DNA of 64,000 nucleotides, taken from assembly GCA_016195915.1 (NCBI GenBank), contig JACPYS010000012.1, positions 167,810 through 231,809 on the forward strand, written 5' to 3'. Within the stretch, counting starts at the first letter, position 1. Each line of letters opens with the position of its first letter. Source of the stretch: Betaproteobacteria bacterium (GTDB lineage: Bacteria; Pseudomonadota; Gammaproteobacteria; Burkholderiales; SG8-39). The position numbers were made by a program, and so were the translations under genes. The notes under the pieces are model-generated. The model did not search any database and was not told the origin of the DNA. It was given only the letters and a program-made list of their open reading frames with translations. Below are positions 48,144-57,105 of this stretch, in pieces.

Positions 48144-48631
48144 GATTCACGGATCTGTTCAAGCGCAGGGGATTCGGTCCACTCTCCGTCTCGCCGGTGG
48201 GCTTGACGGTCTTCTGCCTGTTCGTCGCAGCGGCCGCCGTAATCTCCAGGGGCGTGTACGAGGACAAGGAAATCCAGTCGAACCTCTACGCGGTCTTGGC
48301 CTATGCACGGCCGATCGCCGCGCACGTCCGCCTGTTCCATGAGCGGTCGGGCAGGTTTCCGGCCGCGCTGGCGGAAATCGCTGCTGCAAAGGCGCAGGCG
48401 CCGGCGCCGATCGCGCGGACGGAACTGCTCAAGGACGGAGAAGTTCGCCTTGTGTTCGCCAGTCCGCCGGCCATCGCCAACGCGTCTTTGACGTTGCGAG
48501 TAATCGTCCGGGGCCGCGAACATTTTCTCGAGTGCCGCGCGGAAGGCGATTTCAAGGGCGGGCTGCCCTTGGCGTGCAGGCCGGGTGAGGCTCCCGAACG
48601 GGTGCCCTGGCCGCCAGCGTCAGGAAAGTAA
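48140..48631 (+). CDS. Single-TM hypothetical protein, possible pilin-like fold
   Basis: TM VGLTVFCLFVAAAAVISRG; YARPIAAHVRLFHERSGRFPAALAEIA; ATGA overlap with the upstream gene. Confidence 0.6.
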   Translation: MRFTDLFKRRGFGPLSVSPVGLTVFCLFVAAAAVISRGVYEDKEIQSNLYAVLAYARPIAAHVRLFHERSGRFPAALAEIAAAKAQAPAPIARTELLKDGEVRLVFASPPAIANASLTLRVIVRGREHFLECRAEGDFKGGLPLACRPGEAPERVPWPPASGK

Positions 48632-48633
48632 TA

Positions 48634-49668
48634 TCACGGACGATACAACTCCTGCTTTGCCAGCCAGTTCTGAATCAACCCCGCCACCTGATCGCTGTTC
48701 TTGTCCATCATGATCATGTGCGAATTGCCTTTGACGCCGATCTGCGGAAGGTTGATCACGTCGTAGCGGCCGCCGGCGGCTTTCACCTGTTCCAGAAACC
48801 TCAGTTCGTTGGCGCGTATCGTTGGCCAGCGCGGATCTTCCTCGATGTAATCGCCGTACACCGCGAGTATCGGAATGTTCCTGAGATTGGCGGCAAGCTT
48901 GGAATCGCCCGCTCCCGCCGGTTCCACCAGCACCAGCGCCTTCACCTTGTCGGGCCGCGCCTGTGCGACCACTTGGCCGAACGTGCCGGACTGCGAATGC
49001 ACCAGCACCACGCACGGACAGACCTTGTCAACCAGTTCGGTATAGGCGCGAATGATCGCATCGTCCGTGGTGGTCCAGCGCGGCACCCCCTGCTTGGTGA
49101 AATTGTCGTAGCCCTCGGCGGGAAACTGGCCGCCGGGCTTCATCTTCATTTTCGCGGGGTCCTTGTTGTACGAACCCGGTCCTGCACCGATGCGAAATCG
49201 CTCGAACGGATTTTCCTTGGTCAGAAAAACCGGTTCGCTCTTGAACACGTCGGGAAACATCGCCCAGCCGGAACGGCCGCGCTCCACCGCATCGGAGATG
49301 TAGACCGGCCACCCTTTCCTGAGAAAGAAGTTAAGCCAACCTTCGCGCCCGTCGGGCGTGGTTTCGTAAGTTACGCCGGAAAGCCCGCCGCCGTGCCACA
49401 TCAGCAGCGGCAGCGGGCCGCGCTGATCCTGTGGAATGAAGTACTGCACATACATCTGCTCGACCTGATAGACGCCGTTCGGGTCCACCTTGGCGGGCAC
49501 GCCGCCCGGCGTGAACGTGACTTCCTTCACGGGCTTGCCGGAGATCGTGATTTCCCGCCCGCCGATGTGGAACGAGCCCATCGCCTTGAGCGTTATGGGC
49601 GCCTGCGCCGACGCGCTTCCGGCCAACAGCGCGGCGCCGAACGTGATGACCGATTTCAGTGAATACAT
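48634..49668 (-). CDS. Secreted alpha/beta hydrolase (esterase-like)
   Basis: Signal peptide MYSLKSVITFGAALLAGSASAQ; LLMWHGGGLSGVTYE; VVLVHSQSGTFGQVVAQARP; KGNSHMIMMDKNSDQVAGLIQNWL. Confidence 0.88.
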   Translation of the reverse strand: MYSLKSVITFGAALLAGSASAQAPITLKAMGSFHIGGREITISGKPVKEVTFTPGGVPAKVDPNGVYQVEQMYVQYFIPQDQRGPLPLLMWHGGGLSGVTYETTPDGREGWLNFFLRKGWPVYISDAVERGRSGWAMFPDVFKSEPVFLTKENPFERFRIGAGPGSYNKDPAKMKMKPGGQFPAEGYDNFTKQGVPRWTTTDDAIIRAYTELVDKVCPCVVLVHSQSGTFGQVVAQARPDKVKALVLVEPAGAGDSKLAANLRNIPILAVYGDYIEEDPRWPTIRANELRFLEQVKAAGGRYDVINLPQIGVKGNSHMIMMDKNSDQVAGLIQNWLAKQELYRP

Positions 49669-49859
49669 GCGCCTCTCGGTTTGAATTCGAGTTACCGCGC
49701 GGTCATTATCCTAGATCAACGTTCGCTCTTCTCCTTGTTTCATTTGTGTGCATGGTCTGCGACGCTGGTCGTGCCCCTTGGGCTGCCGGAAATGTCCCGA
49801 TGGATATGCCGCGTTGCAACAGTGATGACATGCGAGGACGACATTGAGGGAACGAACCG

Positions 49860-50375
49860 ATGGCAAGTTGGAACTGGCCGGCGTTGTTCTTCAGCACCGC
49901 ATGGTTCTGCTATCGGCGAATGCATGGCTACGCCTGGACGAACTTCTTTCTGCCGCTCCCGCCGTCGACTTCGACGGCAATTGCTGCGGCGCTGATGGCA
50001 GCCTTCGCGTTCGCTTTCTCGTCGTTCATCGCGGTTGCGCCCGCCGCCTACTCCGATTACCACCCGCGCATGCGGGTCGTGGAGGGACTTCGGGCGGCAG
50101 GCGCTTTCAGGAAACAGGTCGACGAGTTCTACGGCAAGCACCGGCGTCTGCCCACACCGGACGAAGCGGTGCAGTTTCGCGACCATGGCCCGGCGCAAAA
50201 TGCGCACTCGGTCGTTTACGATGCAGGCAAGAGGATGATTCTCGTAACCTTCAGGGAGGGATTTGCCGGCAAGCGCGTTGCGCGGCATGCCGAAGATCAA
50301 AACGGCGCTCTCTCATGGACTTGCCGTACGGTCGACGTCGAACGGAGATACCTTCCGTCGAGTTACCGTGGATGA
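49860..50375 (+). CDS. Membrane protein with DUF2628-like N-terminus and pilin-like C-terminal domain
   Basis: MASWNWPALFFSTAWFCYRRMHGYAW...FRKQVDEFYGKHRRLPTPDEAV...QNGALSWTCRTVDVERRYLPSSYRG. Confidence 0.7.
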   Translation: MASWNWPALFFSTAWFCYRRMHGYAWTNFFLPLPPSTSTAIAAALMAAFAFAFSSFIAVAPAAYSDYHPRMRVVEGLRAAGAFRKQVDEFYGKHRRLPTPDEAVQFRDHGPAQNAHSVVYDAGKRMILVTFREGFAGKRVARHAEDQNGALSWTCRTVDVERRYLPSSYRG

Positions 50376-50467
50376 CGCGGCACCGATTTCTTTCGTGTAT
50401 ATTCGCGCAGACGATTCGCTTGGTCAACCGCCGGGTGTGCCGGTGCGTTGAGGGCGGAGGAGGGGCT

Positions 50468-51007
50468 ATGAAACAGTCCCGGTACTTCTTGTCGGCGATG
50501 GCGCTTTTCGGCGCCGTCGCGTCCCCCATGAGCAGCGCATCGCATTCCCTGCACTCCCGGCCGCAGGCTGCGCCTGCTCCGGCCCAGCATGCGGCAGTGA
50601 GTCATACGGTGCCGGATCGTGCAGTTGGGACGCTGGTTGCGCGAACCCGAATGGATGTCCGACCGGTTGCCTCGCCGCCGCGGGCGGCGGTGCGATACGC
50701 CCTTCCGGCGATCCGCGTGGCTGCCATCTATCCGGTGGTGGTGCCTCAACGTATCGTTGCCGTTCCGGTCCCGTACTACGTTGCCGCCGGAGCCCAACCG
50801 GTCCAAGAGGCTGTTGCGACACCGTCCGCGGGGTTTCCGCCAGACTGGAACTGGCGGCCTGTCGAATCGTTCGCGGCGCTGGCTCCGCGCGCGAATGCAC
50901 TTTCGCCACCTCCGGAGCAGCAGCTGCGCTATTACTGCCCGGATACGCGCGAATACTTCCCGTCGGTCGAGACCTGCAATTCTTCCTGGCTCAAGGTGAT
51001 TCCGTGA
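50468..51007 (+). CDS. Secreted hypothetical protein with C-terminal YYCP....YFP.V..C...W motif
   Basis: MKQSRYFLSAMALFGAVASPMSSASHS...LRYYCPDTREYFPSVETCNSSWLKVIP. Confidence 0.75.
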   Translation: MKQSRYFLSAMALFGAVASPMSSASHSLHSRPQAAPAPAQHAAVSHTVPDRAVGTLVARTRMDVRPVASPPRAAVRYALPAIRVAAIYPVVVPQRIVAVPVPYYVAAGAQPVQEAVATPSAGFPPDWNWRPVESFAALAPRANALSPPPEQQLRYYCPDTREYFPSVETCNSSWLKVIP

Positions 51008-51057
51008 CGCGCATCGATGTATATTGAGCTCGTCGAAGGCCGATCGGGTAGCAGCGC

Positions 51058-51465
51058 ATGAAGGTTCTCTTGGTGGCAGGTCTTGCCGTGGTGCTGGCGG
51101 GTTGCGCGGCCACGGTCGCGCTGCTCCCCAGCAGTGCTGCCGTGGTTTCCGCCGCACACACGGGCGCAGCCGTTGCGGCGGCCAATGCCGCGCCCATCGT
51201 GGGCGTGGGGGCAGGCGTCGGGGTGGTTGCGCTGACCACCCAGACGGATTCGGAGAAGATGCTCGGAAAGTCGCGCGGAAACCTCGATTCCTGCGCGGGA
51301 TTTCACGATCGTGGGAGCGAGAGCCTGCGCGGTGACGTCGAGCGATTCACCTATGACCGCAATTCCTGCCGCGTCGCCATCACGCTGCAGGCCGGAGTTG
51401 TCACGAGCGTCGACTTCTCCAGCCCGTCGCTCGCCTGCCGCTCCGTGATCGGCAGGTGTCTTTAG
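51058..51465 (+). CDS. Putative lipoprotein
   Basis: Lipobox MKVLLVAGLAVVLAGCAATVALL. Confidence 0.75.
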   Translation: MKVLLVAGLAVVLAGCAATVALLPSSAAVVSAAHTGAAVAAANAAPIVGVGAGVGVVALTTQTDSEKMLGKSRGNLDSCAGFHDRGSESLRGDVERFTYDRNSCRVAITLQAGVVTSVDFSSPSLACRSVIGRCL

Positions 51466-51485
51466 CAGGCGGAACGGCTGCGGCG

Positions 51486-52904
51486 TCAACTGCCCCGGTT
51501 GAACAGGTGGGCAATCGAGTTGGCGTAGTAGCGCAGCACGGGCAAGTCGCGCGCGACCGCGCGGTATAAGCCGTCCTTTTCCTCGATCAGTCGCCGCAAC
51601 AACAGCATCCGCAGCCCGACGCGCATCGCATAGTCGAAATCGCGCCGCGGGACATACACCACCGCCCTGCTTGCATCGAGCGCGTCGAGCATGCGTTCGG
51701 CCTCCGCCTTGAGTTCGAGTTCCGACCACGCTTTCTCCGGATCGCGCGCAAATACGCTCGCCATCAGCGGCACGGGCACCACCGGCACGATGCGTCCCAC
51801 CGCACCCATGAGGTGCCTGCCGAGTTCCGAAATCCGCTCCTTGCGTTCCCCGCCGGACAGCCTGGAAAAATCGATTCCGCGTTCCTTGCAGTAGGCCCGC
51901 ATCGAAACCGGCGAGCCGAAATTGACACAGGCGTATCCGAAGCGATGCCAGTCGCTGTTCAGCATCAGGCGCAGGTTTTGCACGGCGAACCCGAGGGTGT
52001 TCCAGATCGCCCAAAAGCGGCTCGGCTTGCGCGCGTCCGGGTCGATCGACAGCAGCAGCGTCCGGTCCTCGAGAACCCGGTCGTAATTGACGCCCAGGGG
52101 CACGTATACGAGGTCGCGCTCTCCCTCGAGATGGAATCCGCGCAGCATGTAGTCGATCACGCCGAGCCGGGGTTCGCGCATCAATCCGTCGCGCGACAAT
52201 CCGCCTTCCGGGAACACTGCCTGCGGCACTCCCGCCTCGGTGGCCATCGCGATGTAGCGCTCGAGCACGCGGCGGTAGAGTTCATCCTTGGAATTGCGCC
52301 GCACGAAATAGGCGCCCATCGAGCGAATCAGTGCCGAAAGAGGCCACAGGCGTGCCCATTCGCCCACGGCGTAGGAAAGCGCCGCCTGATCCGCGGCGAG
52401 ATAGGCCGCGAGGATGTAGTCCATGTTCGAGCGGTGGTTCATGACGAACACCACGGTTGCGTTCGGGTCCACGCGCGACAGGTTCTTCGTGTCGACGTAG
52501 CCGAGCCTCACGCGGTAAAGTCCCTGGGCGACCTTGCGGCCGATCCAGTAGCCGATGCGAAAGTAGAGGTAGGCGTTGAAGGCTGGAACGATCTCGCGCG
52601 CATAGCGCTCGACGGCATGCAGTCCGGCCTGGACGGGAAGATTCTTCTGTTTCGCGTAATCCTCCGCGGCCTGCTGGACTTTCGGGTCGGTGAGCAGGCG
52701 ATGGATCAGTGCCTGGCGCTTGGTGCGCTGCCACGGCCGGATGCCGATGCGCAGCCTCGTGCCGACCTCGTCGATGACATTTTCGCCTCGACTGGAGATG
52801 AACCATCGCAGCGCCGGCATTAACAGCTTGTCGTAGGCCGCCCACGCCGCGAGGGCCGAGACGATGCACAGCAACCACAGCGGCAAGGCGATCGTTTCGG
52901 CCAT
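51486..52904 (-). CDS. Glycerol-3-phosphate O-acyltransferase-like protein (PlsB/PlsC superfamily)
   Basis: VFVMNHRSNMDYILAAYLAADQAALSYAVGEWAR (H-x4-D), AVFPEGGLSRDGLMREPRLGVIDYML. Confidence 0.85.
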   Translation of the reverse strand: MAETIALPLWLLCIVSALAAWAAYDKLLMPALRWFISSRGENVIDEVGTRLRIGIRPWQRTKRQALIHRLLTDPKVQQAAEDYAKQKNLPVQAGLHAVERYAREIVPAFNAYLYFRIGYWIGRKVAQGLYRVRLGYVDTKNLSRVDPNATVVFVMNHRSNMDYILAAYLAADQAALSYAVGEWARLWPLSALIRSMGAYFVRRNSKDELYRRVLERYIAMATEAGVPQAVFPEGGLSRDGLMREPRLGVIDYMLRGFHLEGERDLVYVPLGVNYDRVLEDRTLLLSIDPDARKPSRFWAIWNTLGFAVQNLRLMLNSDWHRFGYACVNFGSPVSMRAYCKERGIDFSRLSGGERKERISELGRHLMGAVGRIVPVVPVPLMASVFARDPEKAWSELELKAEAERMLDALDASRAVVYVPRRDFDYAMRVGLRMLLLRRLIEEKDGLYRAVARDLPVLRYYANSIAHLFNRGS

Positions 52905-52910
52905 GGTTCG

Positions 52911-53963
52911 TTATAGAGCGCCAATCACGGCGGCCGTGACGTCGGCGGTGCGCGCAGTCCCACCCAGGTCCGGGGTGAAGATTCGTCTCGACGTGACCGA
53001 CTCGATCGCCTGCATCACGCGCGCCGCCGCGCGCGGTTCGCCGAGATGCTCGAGCATCATCGACACCGTCCAGAAGGTGGCGATAGGATTGGCGATACCC
53101 TTGCCGGTGATGTCGAAGGCCGAGCCGTGGATCGGCTCGAACATCGAGGGGAATTTGCGTTCCGGGTTGAGGTTCGCCGTGGGTGCGATGCCGAGCGATC
53201 CCGAGAGAGCGGCAGCGAGATCCGAGAGGATATCCGCATGCAGATTGGATGCCACGATGGTGTCGAGCAAGGCCGGCTTCAACACCATGCGGGTGGTGAC
53301 CGCATCGACCAGCACGCGATCGGTCCGCACATCCGGGTAGTTCCCGGCCACCTCGTAGAACACTTCGTCCCACAGCACCATGCCGTGGCGCTGCGCATTC
53401 GACTTGGTCACCAGCGTGAGGTGCTTGCGCTTGCGCTTCCTTGCCAGTTCGAAAGCAAACCGGTGCACGCGTTCGACGCCCGCGCGTGTAAACACGGACG
53501 TCTCGGTGGCGATCTCCTCGGGCAGTCCACGGTGCACGCGGCCGCCCGAACCGGAATACTCGCCCTCCGTGTTTTCCCGCACGATCACCCAGTCGATCTC
53601 GTGGCCGTTCCGGAGCGGGCTCTCGACCCCGGGCAACACGCGCGAAGGGCGCACGTTCGCATACTGATCGAAGCCCTGGCAGATCGGCAGGCGCAGGCCC
53701 CAGAGAGAGATGTGATCGGGTACGCGCGGCGATCCGACTGCCCCGAACAGGATCGCATCGAACGCTTTGAGCTGATCGAGCGCGTCAACGGGCATGTACT
53801 GCTCCGTCTCGAGATACCGCTCCGAGCCCCAGTCGAATCGAGTGAACTCCACGCGGAAACCGCCCTCGCGTCGCGCGAGTTCCTCGAGCAGCTTGACACC
53901 CTCGGCAATGACCTCTATGCCGATGCCATCGCCCGGAATGGAAGCAATGTGCCAGGTCTTCAT
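52911..53963 (-). CDS. Isocitrate/isopropylmalate dehydrogenase family (tartrate dehydrogenase-like)
   Basis: IASIPGDGIGIEVIAEGVKLLEEL...IVRENTEGEYSGSGGRVHRGLPEEIATETSVFTRAGVERVHRFAFELA. Confidence 0.9.
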   Translation of the reverse strand: MKTWHIASIPGDGIGIEVIAEGVKLLEELARREGGFRVEFTRFDWGSERYLETEQYMPVDALDQLKAFDAILFGAVGSPRVPDHISLWGLRLPICQGFDQYANVRPSRVLPGVESPLRNGHEIDWVIVRENTEGEYSGSGGRVHRGLPEEIATETSVFTRAGVERVHRFAFELARKRKRKHLTLVTKSNAQRHGMVLWDEVFYEVAGNYPDVRTDRVLVDAVTTRMVLKPALLDTIVASNLHADILSDLAAALSGSLGIAPTANLNPERKFPSMFEPIHGSAFDITGKGIANPIATFWTVSMMLEHLGEPRAAARVMQAIESVTSRRIFTPDLGGTARTADVTAAVIGAL

Positions 53964-55063
53964 GCCGCCTTTCTCGCTTCTGCGCGCACCGCATCGGCGA
54001 CGGCCGCGCCCACCTCCGAAGTCGAGGCCGTGCCGCCCATGTCGCGCGTGCGCGGGCCTTCGACCAGCACGCGTTCGATGCCGTGCACCACCGCGGCCGC
54101 CGCATCGGCGTGGCCGAGGTGTTCGAGCATCAGGGCACCCGACCAGATCTGCCCGATCGGGTTCGCGATACTTTTTCCCGCGATGTCGGGTGCCGACCCG
54201 TGCACGGGTTCGAAGATGGAAGGAAAGGCGCGTTCCGGATTGATGTTGCCGGAGGGTGCGATGCCGATGGTGCCGGTGGTGGCCGGGCCCAGATCCGAGA
54301 GGATGTCGCCGAACAGGTTGGATGCGACGATCACGTCGAAACGCCCGGGGTCGAGCACCAGCTGGATGGTGAGTCCATCGACGTGGTATTGATCAGTACG
54401 GACGCCGGGGTAGTGTTTGCTGATTTCTGCGAATCGCTCGTCCCAGTATGGCATGGTGATCGATATGCCATTCGACTTGGTGCACGAGGTGACATGATTG
54501 CCGCGCAGTTTCGCCAGTTCAAAAGCGTAGCGAATGATGCGGTCGACGCCCCTGCGAGAAAAAACCGACTGCTGCGTCACCACCTCGTGCTCGGTGCCTG
54601 CGAACATGCGCCCGCCGACGCTGCCGTACTCGCCCTCCGTATTCTCGCGGATCACCAGGTAATCGATATCGCCCGGCTTGCGCCCTGCGAGCGGGCTTGG
54701 AACGCCGTTGAACAGGCGAACCGGGCGCAGGTTCACGTAAAGATCGAACCAGCGGCGAAAATTGATGAGCAGCCCCCAGGCCGAAACATGATCCGGGACG
54801 ATGGCCGGATTGCCGACAGCGCCGAAAAAGATCGCGTCGAATTTTCTCAGGATGTCGGGCGCGTCCTCCGGGCACATGCGCCCGTGTTGCCGGTACCAGT
54901 CGCAGCTCCACGGGAACGCCTCGAACTTGAAGCGCAGCCCGTATTTCGCGCCGACCGCCTCCATCACGCGCACGCCCTCGGGCATGACCTCCCTGCCGAT
55001 CCCGTCGCCCGGGATTACCGCGATACGATGCTCGGCCACGTCCGCCTCCGCGAAAATAGGCAA
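53960..55063 (-). CDS. Isocitrate/isopropylmalate dehydrogenase family (tartrate dehydrogenase-like), tandem paralogue
   Basis: IAVIPGDGIGREVMPEGVRVMEAVG...VIRENTEGEYGSVGGRMFAGTEHEVVTQQSVFSRRGVDRIIRYAFELA. Confidence 0.92.
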   Translation of the reverse strand: MPIFAEADVAEHRIAVIPGDGIGREVMPEGVRVMEAVGAKYGLRFKFEAFPWSCDWYRQHGRMCPEDAPDILRKFDAIFFGAVGNPAIVPDHVSAWGLLINFRRWFDLYVNLRPVRLFNGVPSPLAGRKPGDIDYLVIRENTEGEYGSVGGRMFAGTEHEVVTQQSVFSRRGVDRIIRYAFELAKLRGNHVTSCTKSNGISITMPYWDERFAEISKHYPGVRTDQYHVDGLTIQLVLDPGRFDVIVASNLFGDILSDLGPATTGTIGIAPSGNINPERAFPSIFEPVHGSAPDIAGKSIANPIGQIWSGALMLEHLGHADAAAAVVHGIERVLVEGPRTRDMGGTASTSEVGAAVADAVRAEARKAA

Positions 55064-55107
55064 ATTCTAGCGGATGCGTCCACCGCCCCGGGTAGAATTT
55101 CGACCCC

Positions 55108-55818
55108 ATGCGAATAGCGGCAATCGAAACGGCAACCGAGTGGTGCTCGGTAGCCTTGTGGCACGACGGCGAAATCGAGGCGCTCGAGACGCGGGCGGGC
55201 AATCGGCATGCCGAGCGCTTGCTGCCGATGATGGAACAGCTGCTCGCGCGCGCCGGCTGCGCAATCGCGCAACTCGAAGCGCTTGCCTTCGGCGCGGGAC
55301 CGGGTTCATTCACGGGATTGCGCATCGGTTGCGGCGTGGTGCAGGGAATCGCCTGTGCACGCAACCTGCCGGTGCTTGGCATCTCGACGCTCGAGGCGAT
55401 GGCCGAGGAAAGCGGCGTGTCGCGCGTCATCGTCGCCCTCGATGCGCGCATGGGCGAAGTGTATTATTCAGCATACGAGCGTGGCGACGGTCGGTGGATT
55501 GAAGTGATCGCGCCGATGTGCGTGGCGCCGCAGCGCGTACCGCGTCCGCAGGGTAACGGCTGGACAGGCTGCGGCAACGGTTTTGCGGCATATGGCGCAG
55601 CACTCGAAACTGCGCTGCATGGCGTGCTTCGAAGTGCGGTTTCGCAAGTGCGTCCGAGTGCCACGGCGGTTGCGCGGCTTGCGGCACCGCGGTTTGCGGC
55701 TGGCGAAGGGGTAGACGCGGCGCTCGCGGCGCCGGTGTATCTGCGTGACAAGGTGGCGCTGACAACGCACGAGCAGCGGCGGCTCAAACGGAACAACGGC
55801 CCGGACGGTCCTCGATGA
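55108..55818 (+). CDS. tsaB: tRNA threonylcarbamoyladenosine biosynthesis protein TsaB
   Basis: MRIAAIETATEWCSVALWHDGE...FGAGPGSFTGLRIGCGVVQGIA. Confidence 0.95.
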   Translation: MRIAAIETATEWCSVALWHDGEIEALETRAGNRHAERLLPMMEQLLARAGCAIAQLEALAFGAGPGSFTGLRIGCGVVQGIACARNLPVLGISTLEAMAEESGVSRVIVALDARMGEVYYSAYERGDGRWIEVIAPMCVAPQRVPRPQGNGWTGCGNGFAAYGAALETALHGVLRSAVSQVRPSATAVARLAAPRFAAGEGVDAALAAPVYLRDKVALTTHEQRRLKRNNGPDGPR

Positions 55819-56276
55819 GTGCGGTTCTCGAGCAGTATCCTCGGCTTGAACCAATGACCGAGGCCGACCTCGGCGAAGTCATCGCCATCGAGTCGGCGGT
55901 GTATTCACACCCGTGGACGCGCGGCAATTTTTCCGATTCCCTGCGCGCCGGCTACACGTGTTTCAACTGGCGTGCAGGCGGGGCGCTGGCAGGCTATTTC
56001 GTGCTGCTCATGGCGGCTGGCGAGGCGCACCTGCTCAACCTCAGCATCGCACCCGGGTGGCAGCGCCGCGGCCACGGTGCGGCGCTTCTCCGCGAGGTCG
56101 TGGCCATGGCCAGGCAAAGCGGTACGCGCCACCTGTTCCTCGAGGTGCGGCCAAGCAACGCCGCCGCGCACGGGCTGTATTCGCGTTTCGGTTTTCGGCA
56201 ACTCGCGGTGCGCCGCGGATACTATCCCGCGGCACGCGGGCGGGAAGACGCGCTGTTGTTGACGCTCAGCCTGTGA
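55815..56276 (+). CDS. rimI: Ribosomal-protein-alanine N-acetyltransferase
   Basis: [28 protein letters not shown]...[23 protein letters not shown]; follows tsaB with ATGA overlap. Confidence 0.93.
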   Translation: MSAVLEQYPRLEPMTEADLGEVIAIESAVYSHPWTRGNFSDSLRAGYTCFNWRAGGALAGYFVLLMAAGEAHLLNLSIAPGWQRRGHGAALLREVVAMARQSGTRHLFLEVRPSNAAAHGLYSRFGFRQLAVRRGYYPAARGREDALLLTLSL

Positions 56277-57067
56277 GCCGATCGACACGGCGCGCTGTGG
56301 TGTTGCGCGAGATGGGGTTGGTGCCCGTCTGGAGGATAAGAACAGGGGACGTCGCGGCGTCCCCCGTGCCCCCTCCCGCACTGGAAACGAAGCTTGCACC
56401 AGGCTTTGCGGCGTCCCCCGCACCCCCTCCCGCACTGGTAACGAAGATTGCAGCGCGCGTTGCGACGATTCCTGACGCGGACGCGCGGGAGCGCGCGATT
56501 CGCGCGATGGGATGGGCTGAGCTCAAGCGGGCGGTTCCGGATTGCAGTGCGTGCGCTTTGCACAGGACGCGCACGCAAACGGTGTTCGGGATTGGAGACG
56601 AAAACGCCGACTGGATGCTGGTGGGCGAAGCGCCTGGCGCCGAGGAAGACCGTCTCGGAGAGCCGTTCGTCGGGCAGGCGGGAAGGCTGCTCGACAACAT
56701 GCTCGCCGCGATCAGGCTGAAGCGCGGCGAAAATGTCTATATCGCCAATGTGCTCAAGTGCCGTCCGCCGGCGAACCGGAATCCAGAGCCGGACGAGGTC
56801 GCGCGCTGCTCGCCACACCTGGTGCGCCAGATCGAGCTCATCCGCCCGAAGCTGATTGTTGCGATGGGGCGGTTCGCGGCACAGGCGCTGCTCAATTCCA
56901 ACGCCAGCATCGCTTCGATGCGGGGCCGTGTGCACCGCTACCAGGGTGTGCCGACGATCGTCACCTACCATCCGGCCTATCTGTTGCGCAGCCTTCCCGA
57001 CAAATCGAAGGCCTGGGCCGATCTGCTGTTCGCGGTACGCACGCTGCGGGAGCTGAAACAGGTTTGA
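56273..57067 (+). CDS. Uracil-DNA glycosylase, type 4/5 family
   Basis: [57 protein letters not shown] start overlapping the rimI stop. Confidence 0.92.
   Translation: MSRSTRRAVVLREMGLVPVWRIRTGDVAASPVPPPALETKLAPGFAASPAPPPALVTKIAARVATIPDADARERAIRAMGWAELKRAVPDCSACALHRTRTQTVFGIGDENADWMLVGEAPGAEEDRLGEPFVGQAGRLLDNMLAAIRLKRGENVYIANVLKCRPPANRNPEPDEVARCSPHLVRQIELIRPKLIVAMGRFAAQALLNSNASIASMRGRVHRYQGVPTIVTYHPAYLLRSLPDKSKAWADLLFAVRTLRELKQV
56354..56456 (+). repeat. 54-bp tandem duplication in the UDG N-terminal linker
   Basis: gcggcgtccccc... at 56354 and 56408; encodes [18 protein letters not shown] / [15 protein letters not shown]. Confidence 0.85.
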
Positions 57068-57105
57068 TGGCCTGGGCTGGCCGCGCCGGCGGGCCCGGGA
57101 AGCGC

